Source: Mycobacterium sherrisii (GTDB lineage Bacteria; Actinomycetota; Actinomycetes; Mycobacteriales; Mycobacteriaceae). From it: DNA of 64,000 nucleotides. This document shows, one piece after another, positions 22,526 through 30,898 of this stretch. The stretch spans positions 1 to 64,000 of the forward strand of contig NZ_LQPT01000119.1 of assembly GCF_002102355.1 (NCBI RefSeq), given 5' to 3'. The translations under genes and the position numbers were made by a program. Positions within the stretch are counted from its first letter, which is position 1. Each line of letters starts with the position of its first letter. The notes under the pieces are model-generated. The model searched no databases. It was not told where the DNA came from and saw nothing but the letters and a program-made list of their open reading frames with translations.

Positions 22526-23365
22526 ATGACATCGCTGCAGCTGCCGGCCGGTGAGACAGCGGATTTCACCGAGGGCGACGTCTACTTCATCGGCAACGCC
22601 ACCACCCTGATCCGCTTTGGCGGGCTGACGATTCTGACCGACCCGGCATTCCTGCACAAGGGCGAGCATGTGTACCTGGGGCACGGTATCTGGGCACGGC
22701 GCGAAGTCGAGCCCGCCTGTCAAATCGCTGACCTGCCGCCGATCGACCTGATTGTCCTATCGCACTACCACGGCGATCATTTCGACGACGTCGCTGCCCG
22801 GGAGCTCGACAACACGCTGCCCATCGTCTCGACGGCCGACGCGGTGGACAAGCTGAAGGTGCTCGGTTTCGACCGGGGTCATCCTCTCGACACCTGGGAG
22901 TCCTTGCAGGTGCATAAGGGCGAAATGACGCTGACCATCACGGCGATGCCGGCCAAGCATGCCGCCGAGGATGCGGTCGAGGAACTCCTCATGCCGGTCA
23001 ACGGCCACCTGCTCGACTTCAGCAGGGACGGTGAGCTGTTGTACCGGCTGTACATCACGGGCGACACCATGCTCGTCGACAGCCTGGCGGACATCCCTCG
23101 CCGCTACCCCGACATCGACCTTGGCCTCATTCATACCGGCGGCACAACCTTTCTCGTCACGGTCGTCACGATGACGGGGGAGCAGGCGGTACGGGCGGTC
23201 GAGATTACCAAGCCCCGTACCGCGATCCCGATCCACTACAACGACTTCTCGGTGTTCTTGTCGGGGCTCGACGACTTCCAGAGGGCGGCCGAGGCATCCA
23301 GTGCCACAACCGATTTCGTTTACCTAGCGCACGGCGACAGTTACACGTTCAGGCCCTGCGGGTAA
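22526..23365 (+). CDS. MBL-fold metal-dependent hydrolase (UlaG-like)
   Basis: 279-aa metallo-beta-lactamase-fold protein. The metal motif is SHYHGDHFD (H80, H82, D84, H85); further ligands are in AKHA, ITGDT and the C-terminal IPIHYNDF. Relatives include UlaG lactonases and N-acyl phosphatidylethanolamine phospholipase-like enzymes. The substrate cannot be told from sequence. GAGGAGAG precedes the ATG. It is followed by the convergent LysR gene. Confidence 0.85.
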   Translation: MTSLQLPAGETADFTEGDVYFIGNATTLIRFGGLTILTDPAFLHKGEHVYLGHGIWARREVEPACQIADLPPIDLIVLSHYHGDHFDDVAARELDNTLPIVSTADAVDKLKVLGFDRGHPLDTWESLQVHKGEMTLTITAMPAKHAAEDAVEELLMPVNGHLLDFSRDGELLYRLYITGDTMLVDSLADIPRRYPDIDLGLIHTGGTTFLVTVVTMTGEQAVRAVEITKPRTAIPIHYNDFSVFLSGLDDFQRAAEASSATTDFVYLAHGDSYTFRPCG

Positions 23366-23391
23366 GCGCTACCCGTCCTGCAGCGTTGCGG

Positions 23392-24345
23392 TCAGCACTG
23401 GTGGCGCAGGTGGTCGGCCAGTGTCACCCAGCCCTCGGGCACGGCGGTCGTCAGCGCCAGGTGCACGAAACGGCCCACCGCCGCGTTGGCGGCTCGGCTG
23501 GGATTCCACTGCAACGTGTAGGGGATGACTTGGGCGGGACACACCGGACGCGTCGGAGTGGTCAATCCGATCGCGGCCATCGACGCGGTGGTCAGGATCC
23601 AATCGACCTCGCGCTGCGCCGGCCAGCACCGGGCGAACAAGTCGGTGTCCGCGAGCTCAACCATCGGCGGCGACACCCCCGCTGCTCGCAGGGCCTGCTG
23701 ATGCGCCCGCGCCCACGCCGGAAAAAGCGCCGCACTGTGGATGCCGAGGCGTTCATCGGCGAGTTCGTCCAGCGCTACCGCATCCCGTCGTGCGTGGGGG
23801 TGATCGGGCCTCAGCGCCACCAGCAACGGTTCACCGCAGAACATCTCCCCGACGATCTCCCCCGCGATCTCCCCGAGCATGCCGGGCGGTTCCTCGAACG
23901 ACCCGCAGGTTAATGCGACATCAACCGAACCATCGGCGATGGCCCGCGCGAGATCCGGTAGCCACAAACGTCGAGTGACCAGGTGCACGTCCGGCGCGGC
24001 CCGCTCCAGCGCGGTTGCGAGGTGGGGCGCCAACATGGGCGCCACCGGGGGAGTGATACCCAGGCGGACCGTACCGGCCTGACCGGCGGAGACGCGGTGC
24101 ACCGCCGCGCAGGCCGATCCCACCTCGTCGAGAATGACCTTCGCCCGACCCAAGAGTTCGCTCCCGGCGCTGGTCAACGTCACCCGCCGGGTGGTACGGG
24201 TCATCAGCTGCGCGCCCACCTCGCGCTCCAACCGCCGAACCAGGTCGCTCACCGTCGGCTGGCCCATGTGCAGCTTGCGGGCGGCGCGCCCGAAGTGCAG
24301 CTCCGTCGCGACCGCCACGAAGGCTTCCAGCTGGCGCAGCTCCAC
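23392..24345 (-). CDS. LysR-family transcriptional regulator
   Basis: 317-aa regulator. The winged helix-turn-helix is at residues 1-60 (HFGRAARKLHMGQPTVSDLV), followed by a periplasmic-binding-protein-like effector domain. GTG start at 24345. It is divergent from the TetR gene at 24449 across about 100 bp that contain two matched palindromes. LysR proteins usually control a divergent neighbour and respond to a small metabolite, but here the divergent gene is itself a regulator. Confidence 0.88.
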   Translation of the reverse strand: MELRQLEAFVAVATELHFGRAARKLHMGQPTVSDLVRRLEREVGAQLMTRTTRRVTLTSAGSELLGRAKVILDEVGSACAAVHRVSAGQAGTVRLGITPPVAPMLAPHLATALERAAPDVHLVTRRLWLPDLARAIADGSVDVALTCGSFEEPPGMLGEIAGEIVGEMFCGEPLLVALRPDHPHARRDAVALDELADERLGIHSAALFPAWARAHQQALRAAGVSPPMVELADTDLFARCWPAQREVDWILTTASMAAIGLTTPTRPVCPAQVIPYTLQWNPSRAANAAVGRFVHLALTTAVPEGWVTLADHLRHQC

Positions 24346-24370
24346 GGCGATCCACCGTTCTCGTCGGCTC

Positions 24371-24386
24371 TACCTATCGATAGATA
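24371..24386 (-). promoter_or_regulatory. TetR-type operator, lysR-proximal copy
   Basis: Centred on the perfect palindrome CTATCGATAG (24374-24383). Read on the minus strand the 16-mer is TATCTATCGATAGGTA, matching the plus-strand copy at 24428-24443 at 13 of 16 positions. It lies 26 bp upstream of the lysR start. Confidence 0.65.
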
Positions 24387-24411
24387 GCTACCCTGATTTA
24401 CGGCCCGGCGC

Positions 24412-24417
24412 TAGGGT
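24412..24417 (+). promoter_or_regulatory. putative -10 box of tetR
   Basis: TAGGGT would start transcription about 24424, just before the second operator, so TetR bound there would block initiation or ribosome access. Confidence 0.35.
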
Positions 24418-24427
24418 TGTCAAAACT

Positions 24428-24443
24428 TATCTACCGGTAGGGA
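24428..24443 (+). promoter_or_regulatory. TetR-type operator, tetR-proximal copy
   Basis: TATCTACCGGTAGGGA contains the perfect palindrome CTACCGGTAG (24431-24440). It shares the consensus TATCTAYCGRTAGGKA with the copy at 24371-24386, in inverted orientation, centres 57 bp apart. Its end overlaps the tetR RBS. Confidence 0.65.
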
Positions 24444-24448
24444 GGGTG

Positions 24449-24961
24449 ATGAAGGACACTGCCGACCGTTTGATGGATCTGGCCGAGGGGCACATCAGCA
24501 ACGCCGGCTACAATGGCTACAGCTTCCGCGACTTGGCGGCCGAAGCCGGCATCAAAAGCTCCAGTGTTCACCACCACTTCCCCACGAAGGCGGCGCTGAC
24601 GGTCGCGGTGATGCACCGGTACACCGACAATGTCCTCGCGGCAGTAGCCGCGGCAACGGACGAAGGGGCCGATGTCGTCTCGGCCTACCTTTCGGTGTTC
24701 CGAAACGTGTTGCGGACAACCGGACGGATGTGCATGGGCGGGGCGCTCGGCGCCGAAGCCGGCGGTCTCCCGCCGGAGGTTGCACAAGCATCACGCGACT
24801 TTTTCAAACGCGTGACCGATGACATCGCGGAACGGCTCACGGGATCGGACCGAAGCTCGCGGGCTTTTCAAATCGTCGCAACCTTGGAAGGTGCGATGAT
24901 CCTTGTGCGCGCCCTTGGCGATGTCGACGTCTTCGACCAGGCGACCGCGTCGTTGGCTTGA
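24449..24961 (+). CDS. TetR-family transcriptional regulator
   Basis: 170-aa one-domain-plus-core TetR protein. The DNA-binding helix-turn-helix is YSFRDLAAEAGIKSSSVHHH (about residues 25-44). GGAGGG directly precedes the start; the ATG at 24449 and an in-frame GTG at 24446 are both possible. The palindromic sites flanking the intergenic region are of the kind TetR dimers bind, so it probably represses itself and lysR. A strong hairpin follows the stop codon. Confidence 0.85.
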   Translation: MKDTADRLMDLAEGHISNAGYNGYSFRDLAAEAGIKSSSVHHHFPTKAALTVAVMHRYTDNVLAAVAAATDEGADVVSAYLSVFRNVLRTTGRMCMGGALGAEAGGLPPEVAQASRDFFKRVTDDIAERLTGSDRSSRAFQIVATLEGAMILVRALGDVDVFDQATASLA

Positions 24962-24992
24962 TGTCACGCCGGCAAGTCTTGCCCGCGTGACA
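24962..24992 (+). terminator. hairpin terminator after tetR
   Basis: It starts one base after the tetR stop. Eight pairs (TGTCACGC with GCGTGACA), one C-C mismatch, then six more pairs (GGCAAG with CTTGCC, minimal loop). The stem is long and nearly perfect; no U-tract follows. Confidence 0.6.
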
Positions 24993-25117
24993 ATTCCAAG
25001 TCAACGGTCGCATTGATTCCATCCCTCGATGACAGCGATTGCGCATTGCTGCTTTTTCGCTTCTTGCGCAGACCGCAATATGTAGGCACGCGACCGACGC
25101 CTATCCGTGAGGGAACC

Positions 25118-25984
25118 ATGACCGAATTCAGCACCCGCTATCACACTGTGTCCATCGACGGCCTCGACGTCTTCTATCGCGAAGCCGGCGACAGGTCTAA
25201 GCCCACATTGCTTCTGCTGCACGGCTTTCCGTCCAGCTCGCACATGTTCCGCAACCTGATCGACTCGCTCGCCGACGCTTTCCACCTGGTTGCGCCCGAC
25301 CACATCGGTTTCGGTCGTTCCGCGATGCCCTCGGTCAACCAATTCACCTACAGCTTCGACCGGCTGACCGAGATCACCGAAAAGCTGATCACGCACCTGG
25401 GACTGGAACGCTTCGCCATCTACATCCATGACTACGGCGCACCGATCGGACTGCGTATCGCAAGCGCACACCCGCAACGCATCACCGCAATCATCACCCA
25501 GAGCGGCAACGCCTATATGGAAGGGTTCACGCCCTTTTGGGACAGGCTCTTCGCCCACGCCAAAGACCCTGCGGCCAACGAGGACTCGGTCCGCGAATAC
25601 TTCACGCTCCACACGACGCACTGGCAATACACCCACGGCGTGCCGGCCGACCGGCTCGACCGCATCGCCCCGGAGACTTGGCTGCTCGACCAGGCGGGCC
25701 TGGACCGAAAAGGCGATGACGCCATCCAGTTACAGCTGTTCTGGGACTACCAGTTCAACCTCGACGGTTACCCCAAGTTCCAGGAGTACTTCCGCACTCA
25801 CCAACCACCGCTGCTGGTGACGTGGGGCAAGAACGACGAAATATTCGGTGCCGCTGGGGCGGAAGCGTTCCGCCGTGACCTGCCCAACGGCGAATTCCAC
25901 CTGCTCGGCGCCGGGCATTTCGCACTCGAGACCCACGGGGAAGAGATCAGCGGCTACATCCGCGACTTCCTCGGTCGGTTGTAG
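25118..25984 (+). CDS. alpha/beta hydrolase, epoxide hydrolase / haloalkane dehalogenase type
   Basis: 288-aa hydrolase. The oxyanion region is HGFPSSSHMF (35-44), DHIGFGRS follows, and the nucleophile elbow reads HDYGAPIG with Asp105 where lipases have Ser. An Asp nucleophile marks epoxide hydrolases and haloalkane dehalogenases. The catalytic His is in GAGHFALE near the C-terminus. The ATG at 25118 is preferred (GAGGGA at 25109-25114) over an upstream in-frame start at 25013 that falls among hairpin sequence. It is transcribed apart from tetR. Confidence 0.82.
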   Translation: MTEFSTRYHTVSIDGLDVFYREAGDRSKPTLLLLHGFPSSSHMFRNLIDSLADAFHLVAPDHIGFGRSAMPSVNQFTYSFDRLTEITEKLITHLGLERFAIYIHDYGAPIGLRIASAHPQRITAIITQSGNAYMEGFTPFWDRLFAHAKDPAANEDSVREYFTLHTTHWQYTHGVPADRLDRIAPETWLLDQAGLDRKGDDAIQLQLFWDYQFNLDGYPKFQEYFRTHQPPLLVTWGKNDEIFGAAGAEAFRRDLPNGEFHLLGAGHFALETHGEEISGYIRDFLGRL

Positions 25985-25997
25985 CTTCATGCACCGA

Positions 25998-26037
25998 CTT
26001 TCGCGGGTGGACGGTGTGAGCCGACCACCGGCGAAAG
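25998..26037 (+). terminator. hairpin between hydrolase and PPE gene
   Basis: Arms CTTTCGCGGGTGG (25998-26010) and CCACCGGCGAAAG (26025-26037) pair at 12 of 13 positions around a 14-nt loop. It begins 14 nt after the hydrolase stop and ends two bases before the PPE RBS, so it may terminate the first transcript or modulate PPE translation. Confidence 0.5.
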
Positions 26038-26053
26038 CGGGGAAGTGTCTGCA

Positions 26054-26608
26054 ATGGATTTTGCGGCGTTACCGCCGGAAGTCAACTCTGCCCGCATCTA
26101 TTCCGGTCCCGGTGCAGGACCGATGCTTTCCGCTGTGACGGCCTGGGATGTGATTGCTGGCGAATTGTATTCCGCGGCAACTGATTACACGTCCGTCGTG
26201 ACGAGTCTGACGGCGGGTCCGTGGCGCGGGCCGGCCGCGCAGTCGATGGCCGCCGCCGTCACGATCCACATCACGTGGCTCATCGCGACCGCCGGGCGCG
26301 CCGAGCGGACCGCGGGCCAAGCACGGGCAGCGGCAACGGCCTTCGGCACGGTTTTCGCGATGACGGTGCCGCCGCAGGTCGTTGCGGCCAACCGCAGTTT
26401 GTGGGTGTCCCTGGTCGCCGGCAATGTGCTCGGCCAAAATACGCCGGCGATCGCAACCACCGACGCGGAGTACGCCGAGATGTGGGCGCAGGATGTCACC
26501 GCAATGTACGAATATGCCGCGGCATCGGCGCGGGCAGCGACGTTGACACCGTTCGCGCGCTCGAACCGCCTGCCCGGAGATATCACCGCTACGCATTTCA
26601 TCGGCTGA
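26054..26608 (+). CDS. PPE-family protein, PPE domain only
   Basis: 184 aa covering just the PPE domain. It starts MDFAALPPEVNSARIY and carries the W-x-G turn in GPWRGPAA near residue 60. PPE proteins pair with PE proteins and leave by type VII secretion. No PE gene lies next to it, and there is no C-terminal SVP, PGRS or MPTR region. The start at 26054 (not the in-frame GTG at 26045) gives the canonical MDF start, 8 nt from GGGGAAG. It may be a solo PPE or a truncated relic that lost its tail and partner. Confidence 0.85.
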   Translation: MDFAALPPEVNSARIYSGPGAGPMLSAVTAWDVIAGELYSAATDYTSVVTSLTAGPWRGPAAQSMAAAVTIHITWLIATAGRAERTAGQARAAATAFGTVFAMTVPPQVVAANRSLWVSLVAGNVLGQNTPAIATTDAEYAEMWAQDVTAMYEYAAASARAATLTPFARSNRLPGDITATHFIG

Positions 26609-26663
26609 GCAGGAACCAAGGCGCGCTACCGGACACTGATGTCAGCAAGTGACCCACCCGATC

Positions 26664-26687
26664 AGCCCGACCGCTTCCAGTCGGGCT
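26664..26687 (+). terminator. hairpin after PPE gene
   Basis: Perfect 8-bp stem AGCCCGAC / GTCGGGCT with an 8-nt loop, 55 nt after the PPE stop. No U-tract. Confidence 0.45.
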
Positions 26688-26708
26688 GGTATCGACGGCG
26701 GCGATCGC

Positions 26709-26725
26709 CGGACCCCTTTGGTCCG
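26709..26725 (+). terminator. second hairpin after PPE gene
   Basis: Perfect 6-bp stem CGGACC / GGTCCG with loop CCTTT, 21 nt after the first hairpin and 45 nt before the MOSC pseudogene start. Confidence 0.35.
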
Positions 26726-26770
26726 AGCGTGCCTGCTGAAGGGAGCGTTATTCTTCAGAAGGATTGCAGC

Positions 26771-27685
26771 ATGGCGAAGCTGGTCTCGGTGAACGTGGCC
26801 AAGCCGAAGACGTTTCTTAGCAGGGACGCACGGTCCACACGGGGATCTGCAAGGCCCCGGTGGCCGGACCGCGCATGGTCCGCCGGCTCAACATCGACGG
26901 CGACGGCCAGGGTGACTTAGACGGCCATGGCGGAGAGAACCGCGCCGTGCTGGTGTATCAAGTCGCCTCCTACGACCACTGGGCTGCCGAACTCGGTCGC
27001 GACGACCTGAAACCGGGCGCGTTCGGGGAGAACTTCCCCGTCGACGGATTGCCCGACGACGAGGTGTGCATCGGGGATCGTTACCGCATCGGCGACGTGG
27101 TCGTCGAAGTCACCCAACCGCGGGTGACGTGTTATCGCGTCGGCATCCGGATCGGTGAACCCCGGATGCCGTCGCTGCTGGTTTCGCATCGGCGCCCCGG
27201 GTTCTATTGCCGCGTGCTCACCGAAGGCGAAGTCGAGGCCGGGCAGACCATCGAGAAGATCGCCGCGGGGCCCGAAGGGGTGACGGTCGCCGAAATCGAT
27301 GCGCTGCTTTACCTGCCGGGCCATCCGCGCGACGCGCTGCAGCGCGCGCAGCGCATCCCGGCGCTGAGTCCCGGATGGAAGTGGTCGTTGCAGCAGCTGC
27401 CCGACCAGGGCCCGGGCACGGCCAATTCGACCGGCAACAGCGGCCTGACCGGCAGCAGCGCGCCGCCGCCGGCCTGGCCGGGCTTCCGGCCACTGCGGGT
27501 AACCGCCACGCACGACGAAAGCGCCAGCGTGCGCTCGGTGTCGCTGGGTGACACCGAAGGCGAGCCGCTACCGCAATGGTTGCCCGGCCAGTCGATCACG
27601 GTGCGCATCCCGGCCGGACCCGATGGGGGGCAACGTCCTGCTGTGCGTGTCCACGCCGGCAGAAAATGTTGTTCTCGATCTCTGA
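26771..27685 (+). pseudogene. MOSC + FAD/NAD oxidoreductase + 2Fe-2S fusion, inactivated
   Basis: Remnant of a MOSC / 3-alpha / ferredoxin-reductase fusion. The ATG at 26771 (RBS AGAAGGA) encodes MAKLVSVNVAKPKT, then one base is missing near 26809: restoring it gives KDVS followed by a TAG at 26818-26820 where the family has Trp, then QGRTVHTGICKAPVAGPRMV in the new frame. The MOSC and 3-alpha domains are then intact to about 27500, and the flavin domain begins (FRPLRVTATHDESASVRSV). Near 27625 it jumps out of frame to GNVLLCVSTPAENVVLDL-stop, the usual C-terminus of the 2Fe-2S domain. So about 200 codons are deleted. At least three independent lesions. Confidence 0.85.
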
Positions 27686-27876
27686 AAAACACAACGAGCG
27701 GGACGCGTATTCGTCGTCGACGGCGATCACAGTCATCGGAGATTGCCGCTTGTTCCGCGAGCGGATGTGGGTCAGTGCGGTGGCGACAGGGTACGCGGAA
27801 ATCTCATTGCCATAAGGCGATTCGTGTAAGGCCGGGTGAGCCATAGGCCGCCGCCGACGGAGGAAGCGAGCAGCAC
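27686..27876. other. gap between pseudogene and carbonic anhydrase
   Basis: 191 nt of lower GC content. Short open frames exist on both strands but none has a recognisable product. It may be residual decayed sequence. Confidence 0.4.
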
Positions 27877-28473
27877 ATGCAACGCCGCGATCTAGACCGG
27901 TTCGTCTACTCGCAGACTCCCGGATATGTGGAGAGCGACGTGCGGAGGGCTTTCCACGATGCCGTGCCCTTGCGGACGGTGGTCACTTACTGTTACGACC
28001 CCCGTGCCGCCGAAATTCCGTTCCGCCTCGCGAAGTTCCTGACCGGCGAGGTCTATCCGGGGGAAGTGATCTACGACCGCGACGGCAAGAAGGCCGGTTC
28101 GACCTCGACGACTTTCCCGGTCGTGGTGGCGGGAGGCGGCGCCGTCGACGCCTTGAGATCCATCACCATCGCCCACCACTTGTTCGGCCTGGAGCGGGTG
28201 GTGGTCGTGCATCACACCAACTGCGGCACAAGCAGTTTCACCAGTCAGGGACTGCTGGATGCCTATCGGCAGGAGCAGGGTATTGACATCACCGGCGTGT
28301 ACGAGACACAAAGCCTGGCCATCGATCACCTGATCTGCACGCTGCGCCATGACGTTCAGATCGTGCGGGACTCACCGGCCGTCCCGGCGTCGGTCGACGT
28401 GGTCGGCTACGTCTACGACATCGACGCCGACGCATTCGTCGGTGACGTTGCCGTCACGGCCGCAGGGGCGTGA
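27877..28473 (+). CDS. beta-class carbonic anhydrase-like protein
   Basis: 198-aa protein. The three beta-CA zinc ligands can be placed: Cys39 in the CxDxR motif (CYDPR, with the Asp41-Arg43 dyad), His113 and Cys116 in HHTNCG. It would interconvert CO2 and bicarbonate. Sequence around the motifs is divergent, so the activity is likely but not certain. The ATG at 27877 has GGAGGAAG at 27859-27866. It is the last gene of the accessory block, before fmt. Confidence 0.83.
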   Translation: MQRRDLDRFVYSQTPGYVESDVRRAFHDAVPLRTVVTYCYDPRAAEIPFRLAKFLTGEVYPGEVIYDRDGKKAGSTSTTFPVVVAGGGAVDALRSITIAHHLFGLERVVVVHHTNCGTSSFTSQGLLDAYRQEQGIDITGVYETQSLAIDHLICTLRHDVQIVRDSPAVPASVDVVGYVYDIDADAFVGDVAVTAAGA

Positions 28474-28552
28474 GCGATCCGCTGTCGGGGCGCGCGACAC
28501 CGTCCGGGCGTCGGAAGCCAGACGTTGCCGACACCGACGATCTCGTCCTTCC

Positions 28553-28558
28553 TAGACT
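28553..28558 (+). promoter_or_regulatory. -10 box of leaderless fmt
   Basis: TAGACT ends six bases before the fmt GTG, so the mRNA should begin at the start codon. Confidence 0.55.
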
Positions 28559-28564
28559 GTCTGG

Positions 28565-29497
28565 GTGCGTCTAGTCTTCGCCGGAACCCCCGAGCCGGCG
28601 CTGCCCGCGTTGCGCCGCCTCATCGACTCGCCCCGCCACGACGTGGCTGCCGTGCTGACCCGGCCGGATGCCGCCTCCGGGCGGCGCGGCAAGCCCGAGC
28701 CGTCGCCGGTGGCCCGCGAGGCGCTCGACCGCGGCATCCCGGTGCTGCGGCCATCGCGGCCGAACTCGCCGGAGTTCGTCGCCGAGCTGGCCGAGTTCGC
28801 GCCGGACTGCTGCCCGGTGGTGGCCTACGGTGCGCTGCTGCGCGATGGGTTGCTCGCGGTGCCGCCGCACGGTTGGATCAACTTGCATTTCTCGCTGTTG
28901 CCGGCGTGGCGGGGGGCGGCGCCGGTCCAGGCCGCCATCGCCGCGGGCGACGCGATCACCGGGGCGACGACGTTTCGGATCGAGCCCAGCCTCGACTCCG
29001 GACCGGTCTACGGCGTCGTCACCGAGACCATCCAGGCCACCGACACCGCCGGCGATCTGCTTGAGCGACTTGCCGTTTCGGGCGCCGCACTGCTGTCGGC
29101 CACGCTGGATGGCATCGAGGACGGCACCCTGACGCCGCAACCGCAACCGGCCGACGGTGTCAGCATCGCGCCGAAGATCACCGTCGAGGAAGCCCGGGTG
29201 CGCTGGGACCTGCCGGCGCCGGCGGTGGAGCGGCGGATCCGCGCGGTCACCCCCAATCCCGGAGCGTGGACGATGATCGGGGAGCTGCGGGTCAAGGTGG
29301 GGCCGGTGCACATCGACACCGAGGCCCCGGAGTCGTTGCCACCCGGCGTCATTCAGGTCGATCGCAACTGCGTGCGCATCGGCACCGGGTCGGAACCGGT
29401 GCGGCTGAACAAGATTCAGCCGCCCGGCAAGAAACTCATGGACGCTGTCGACTGGGCGCGTGGGGCGCGCCTGGACGCAGACGCACGGGCATCATGA
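28565..29497 (+). CDS. fmt: methionyl-tRNA formyltransferase
   Basis: 310-aa enzyme that formylates initiator Met-tRNA from 10-formyl-THF. The N-terminal catalytic domain has the hallmark [15 protein letters not shown] and the C-terminal OB-like domain follows from about 205. The GTG at 28565 gives [12 protein letters not shown], the usual start, and a -10 box six bases upstream points to leaderless translation. Its stop overlaps the rsmB start (ATGA). def is not in the window. Confidence 0.96.
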   Translation: MRLVFAGTPEPALPALRRLIDSPRHDVAAVLTRPDAASGRRGKPEPSPVAREALDRGIPVLRPSRPNSPEFVAELAEFAPDCCPVVAYGALLRDGLLAVPPHGWINLHFSLLPAWRGAAPVQAAIAAGDAITGATTFRIEPSLDSGPVYGVVTETIQATDTAGDLLERLAVSGAALLSATLDGIEDGTLTPQPQPADGVSIAPKITVEEARVRWDLPAPAVERRIRAVTPNPGAWTMIGELRVKVGPVHIDTEAPESLPPGVIQVDRNCVRIGTGSEPVRLNKIQPPGKKLMDAVDWARGARLDADARAS

Positions 29498-30888
29498 GCC
29501 CGGCTCCCAACCAGCGCCGGCCCGCCCGGCCGCGGCGGCGCAAGCCGCTGGATCCGGCCAGGGCCGCCACGTTCGAGGTGCTGCGCGCCGTCAGCGAGCG
29601 GGACGCGTACGCGAACCTCGCGCTGCCGGCGCTGCTGCGCGAGCGCGGCATCAGCGGGCGCGACGCGGCCTTCGCCACCGAGCTGACCTACGGCACCTGC
29701 CGTACCCGGGGGCTGCTCGACGCGGTCATCGGCGCTGCCGCCGGGCGGCCGCCGGAGTCGATCAACCCGGTGCTGCTCGACCTGCTCCGGATGGGGACCT
29801 ACCAACTGCTGCGCACCCGCGTCGACGCGCACGCCGCGGTGTCCACCACCGTGGAACAGGCCGGGCTCGAATTCGATTCGGCGCGCGCGGGTTTCGTGAA
29901 CGGCGTGCTGCGCACCATCGCCGGGCGGGACGAGAAATCCTGGTTGGACGAGCTGGCCCCCGACCCGGCGCGCGACCCGATCGGGCACGCCGCGTTCGTG
30001 CATGCCCACCCCCGCTGGATCGCCCAGGCCTTCGCCGACGCGCTGGGCGCGGACGCCGCCGACCTCGACGCCGTGCTGGCCAGCGACGACGAGCGGCCGC
30101 AGGTGCACCTGGCGGCCCGCCCGGGCGTGCTGAGTGCGGTGGGGCTCGCCGAGGCCGTCGGGGGCACCATCGGCCGCTACTCGCCGTACGCCGTGTACCT
30201 GCCGGGCGGTGATCCCGGCCGGCTGGCGCCCGTGCGCGACGGCCAGGCGTTGGTGCAGGACGAGGGCAGCCAGTTGGTGGCCCGCGCGCTCACCCTGGCG
30301 CCGGTCGACGGCGACACCGGGCGCTGGCTCGATTTGTGCGCCGGGCCGGGCGGGAAGACCGCGCTGCTGGCCGCGGTGGCCGCCGAGCGCGGTGCGCGGG
30401 TTACCGCGGTCGAACCGTCGCAGGGCCGCGCGGACCTGGTGACCGCGAACACCCGCGGGCTGGACGTCGACGTGCGCCGGGTCGACGGGCGGGCCAGCGG
30501 TCTCGAGCCCGGTTTCGACCGGGTGCTGGTCGACGTGCCGTGCACCGGGCTGGGGGCGCTGCGCCGGCGACCCGAGGCGCGCTGGCGCCGTCAGCCCTCC
30601 GACGTGCCGGCGTTGGCGAAGCTGCAGCGCGAGCTGCTGGCCGCCGCGATCGCGCTGACCCGGCCCGGCGGTGTGGTGCTGTATTCGACGTGCTCGCCGC
30701 ATCTGGCGGAGACCATAGGGGTGGTGGCCGACGCGCAGCGCCGCCATCCGGTGTCCGCGTTGGATGCCCGGCCGCTCTTCGAGCCGGCGGAGTCCGGTGA
30801 CGGGCCCCACGTGCAGCTGTGGCCTCACCGGCACGGCACCGATGCGATGTTCGGAGCGGCGCTGCGCCGTCTCGACGACCCTCAGTAG
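29494..30888 (+). CDS. rsmB: 16S rRNA m5C967 methyltransferase RsmB/Fmu
   Basis: 464 aa. A basic N-terminal tail ([10 protein letters not shown]), a NusB-like RNA-binding domain (about 25-165) and a C-terminal SAM methyltransferase domain with CAGPGGKT (motif I), DVPCTG and STCSPH, whose cysteines perform catalysis and release. The ATG at 29494 overlaps the fmt stop; the frame is open further upstream but that part lies inside fmt. Its TAG stop lies inside the -10 box of rpe. Confidence 0.93.
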   Translation: MSPAPNQRRPARPRRRKPLDPARAATFEVLRAVSERDAYANLALPALLRERGISGRDAAFATELTYGTCRTRGLLDAVIGAAAGRPPESINPVLLDLLRMGTYQLLRTRVDAHAAVSTTVEQAGLEFDSARAGFVNGVLRTIAGRDEKSWLDELAPDPARDPIGHAAFVHAHPRWIAQAFADALGADAADLDAVLASDDERPQVHLAARPGVLSAVGLAEAVGGTIGRYSPYAVYLPGGDPGRLAPVRDGQALVQDEGSQLVARALTLAPVDGDTGRWLDLCAGPGGKTALLAAVAAERGARVTAVEPSQGRADLVTANTRGLDVDVRRVDGRASGLEPGFDRVLVDVPCTGLGALRRRPEARWRRQPSDVPALAKLQRELLAAAIALTRPGGVVLYSTCSPHLAETIGVVADAQRRHPVSALDARPLFEPAESGDGPHVQLWPHRHGTDAMFGAALRRLDDPQ

Positions 30889-30891
30889 TCT
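30886..30891 (+). promoter_or_regulatory. -10 box of leaderless rpe
   Basis: TAGTCT lies seven bases before the rpe ATG and includes the rsmB stop codon. rpe may thus be transcribed both from this promoter and by readthrough. Confidence 0.4.
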
Positions 30892-30898
30892 GGCGCAC

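Noticed and set aside
26639-26920. Separate small gene starting at 26639, or programmed frameshifting in the MOSC gene
   Set aside because: The first frame is only the MOSC N-terminus; an in-frame TAG plus a later large deletion show decay rather than recoding.
27596-27844. Minus-strand 82-codon ORF after the pseudogene
   Set aside because: No RBS, no recognisable family, and it overlaps the decayed sequence.
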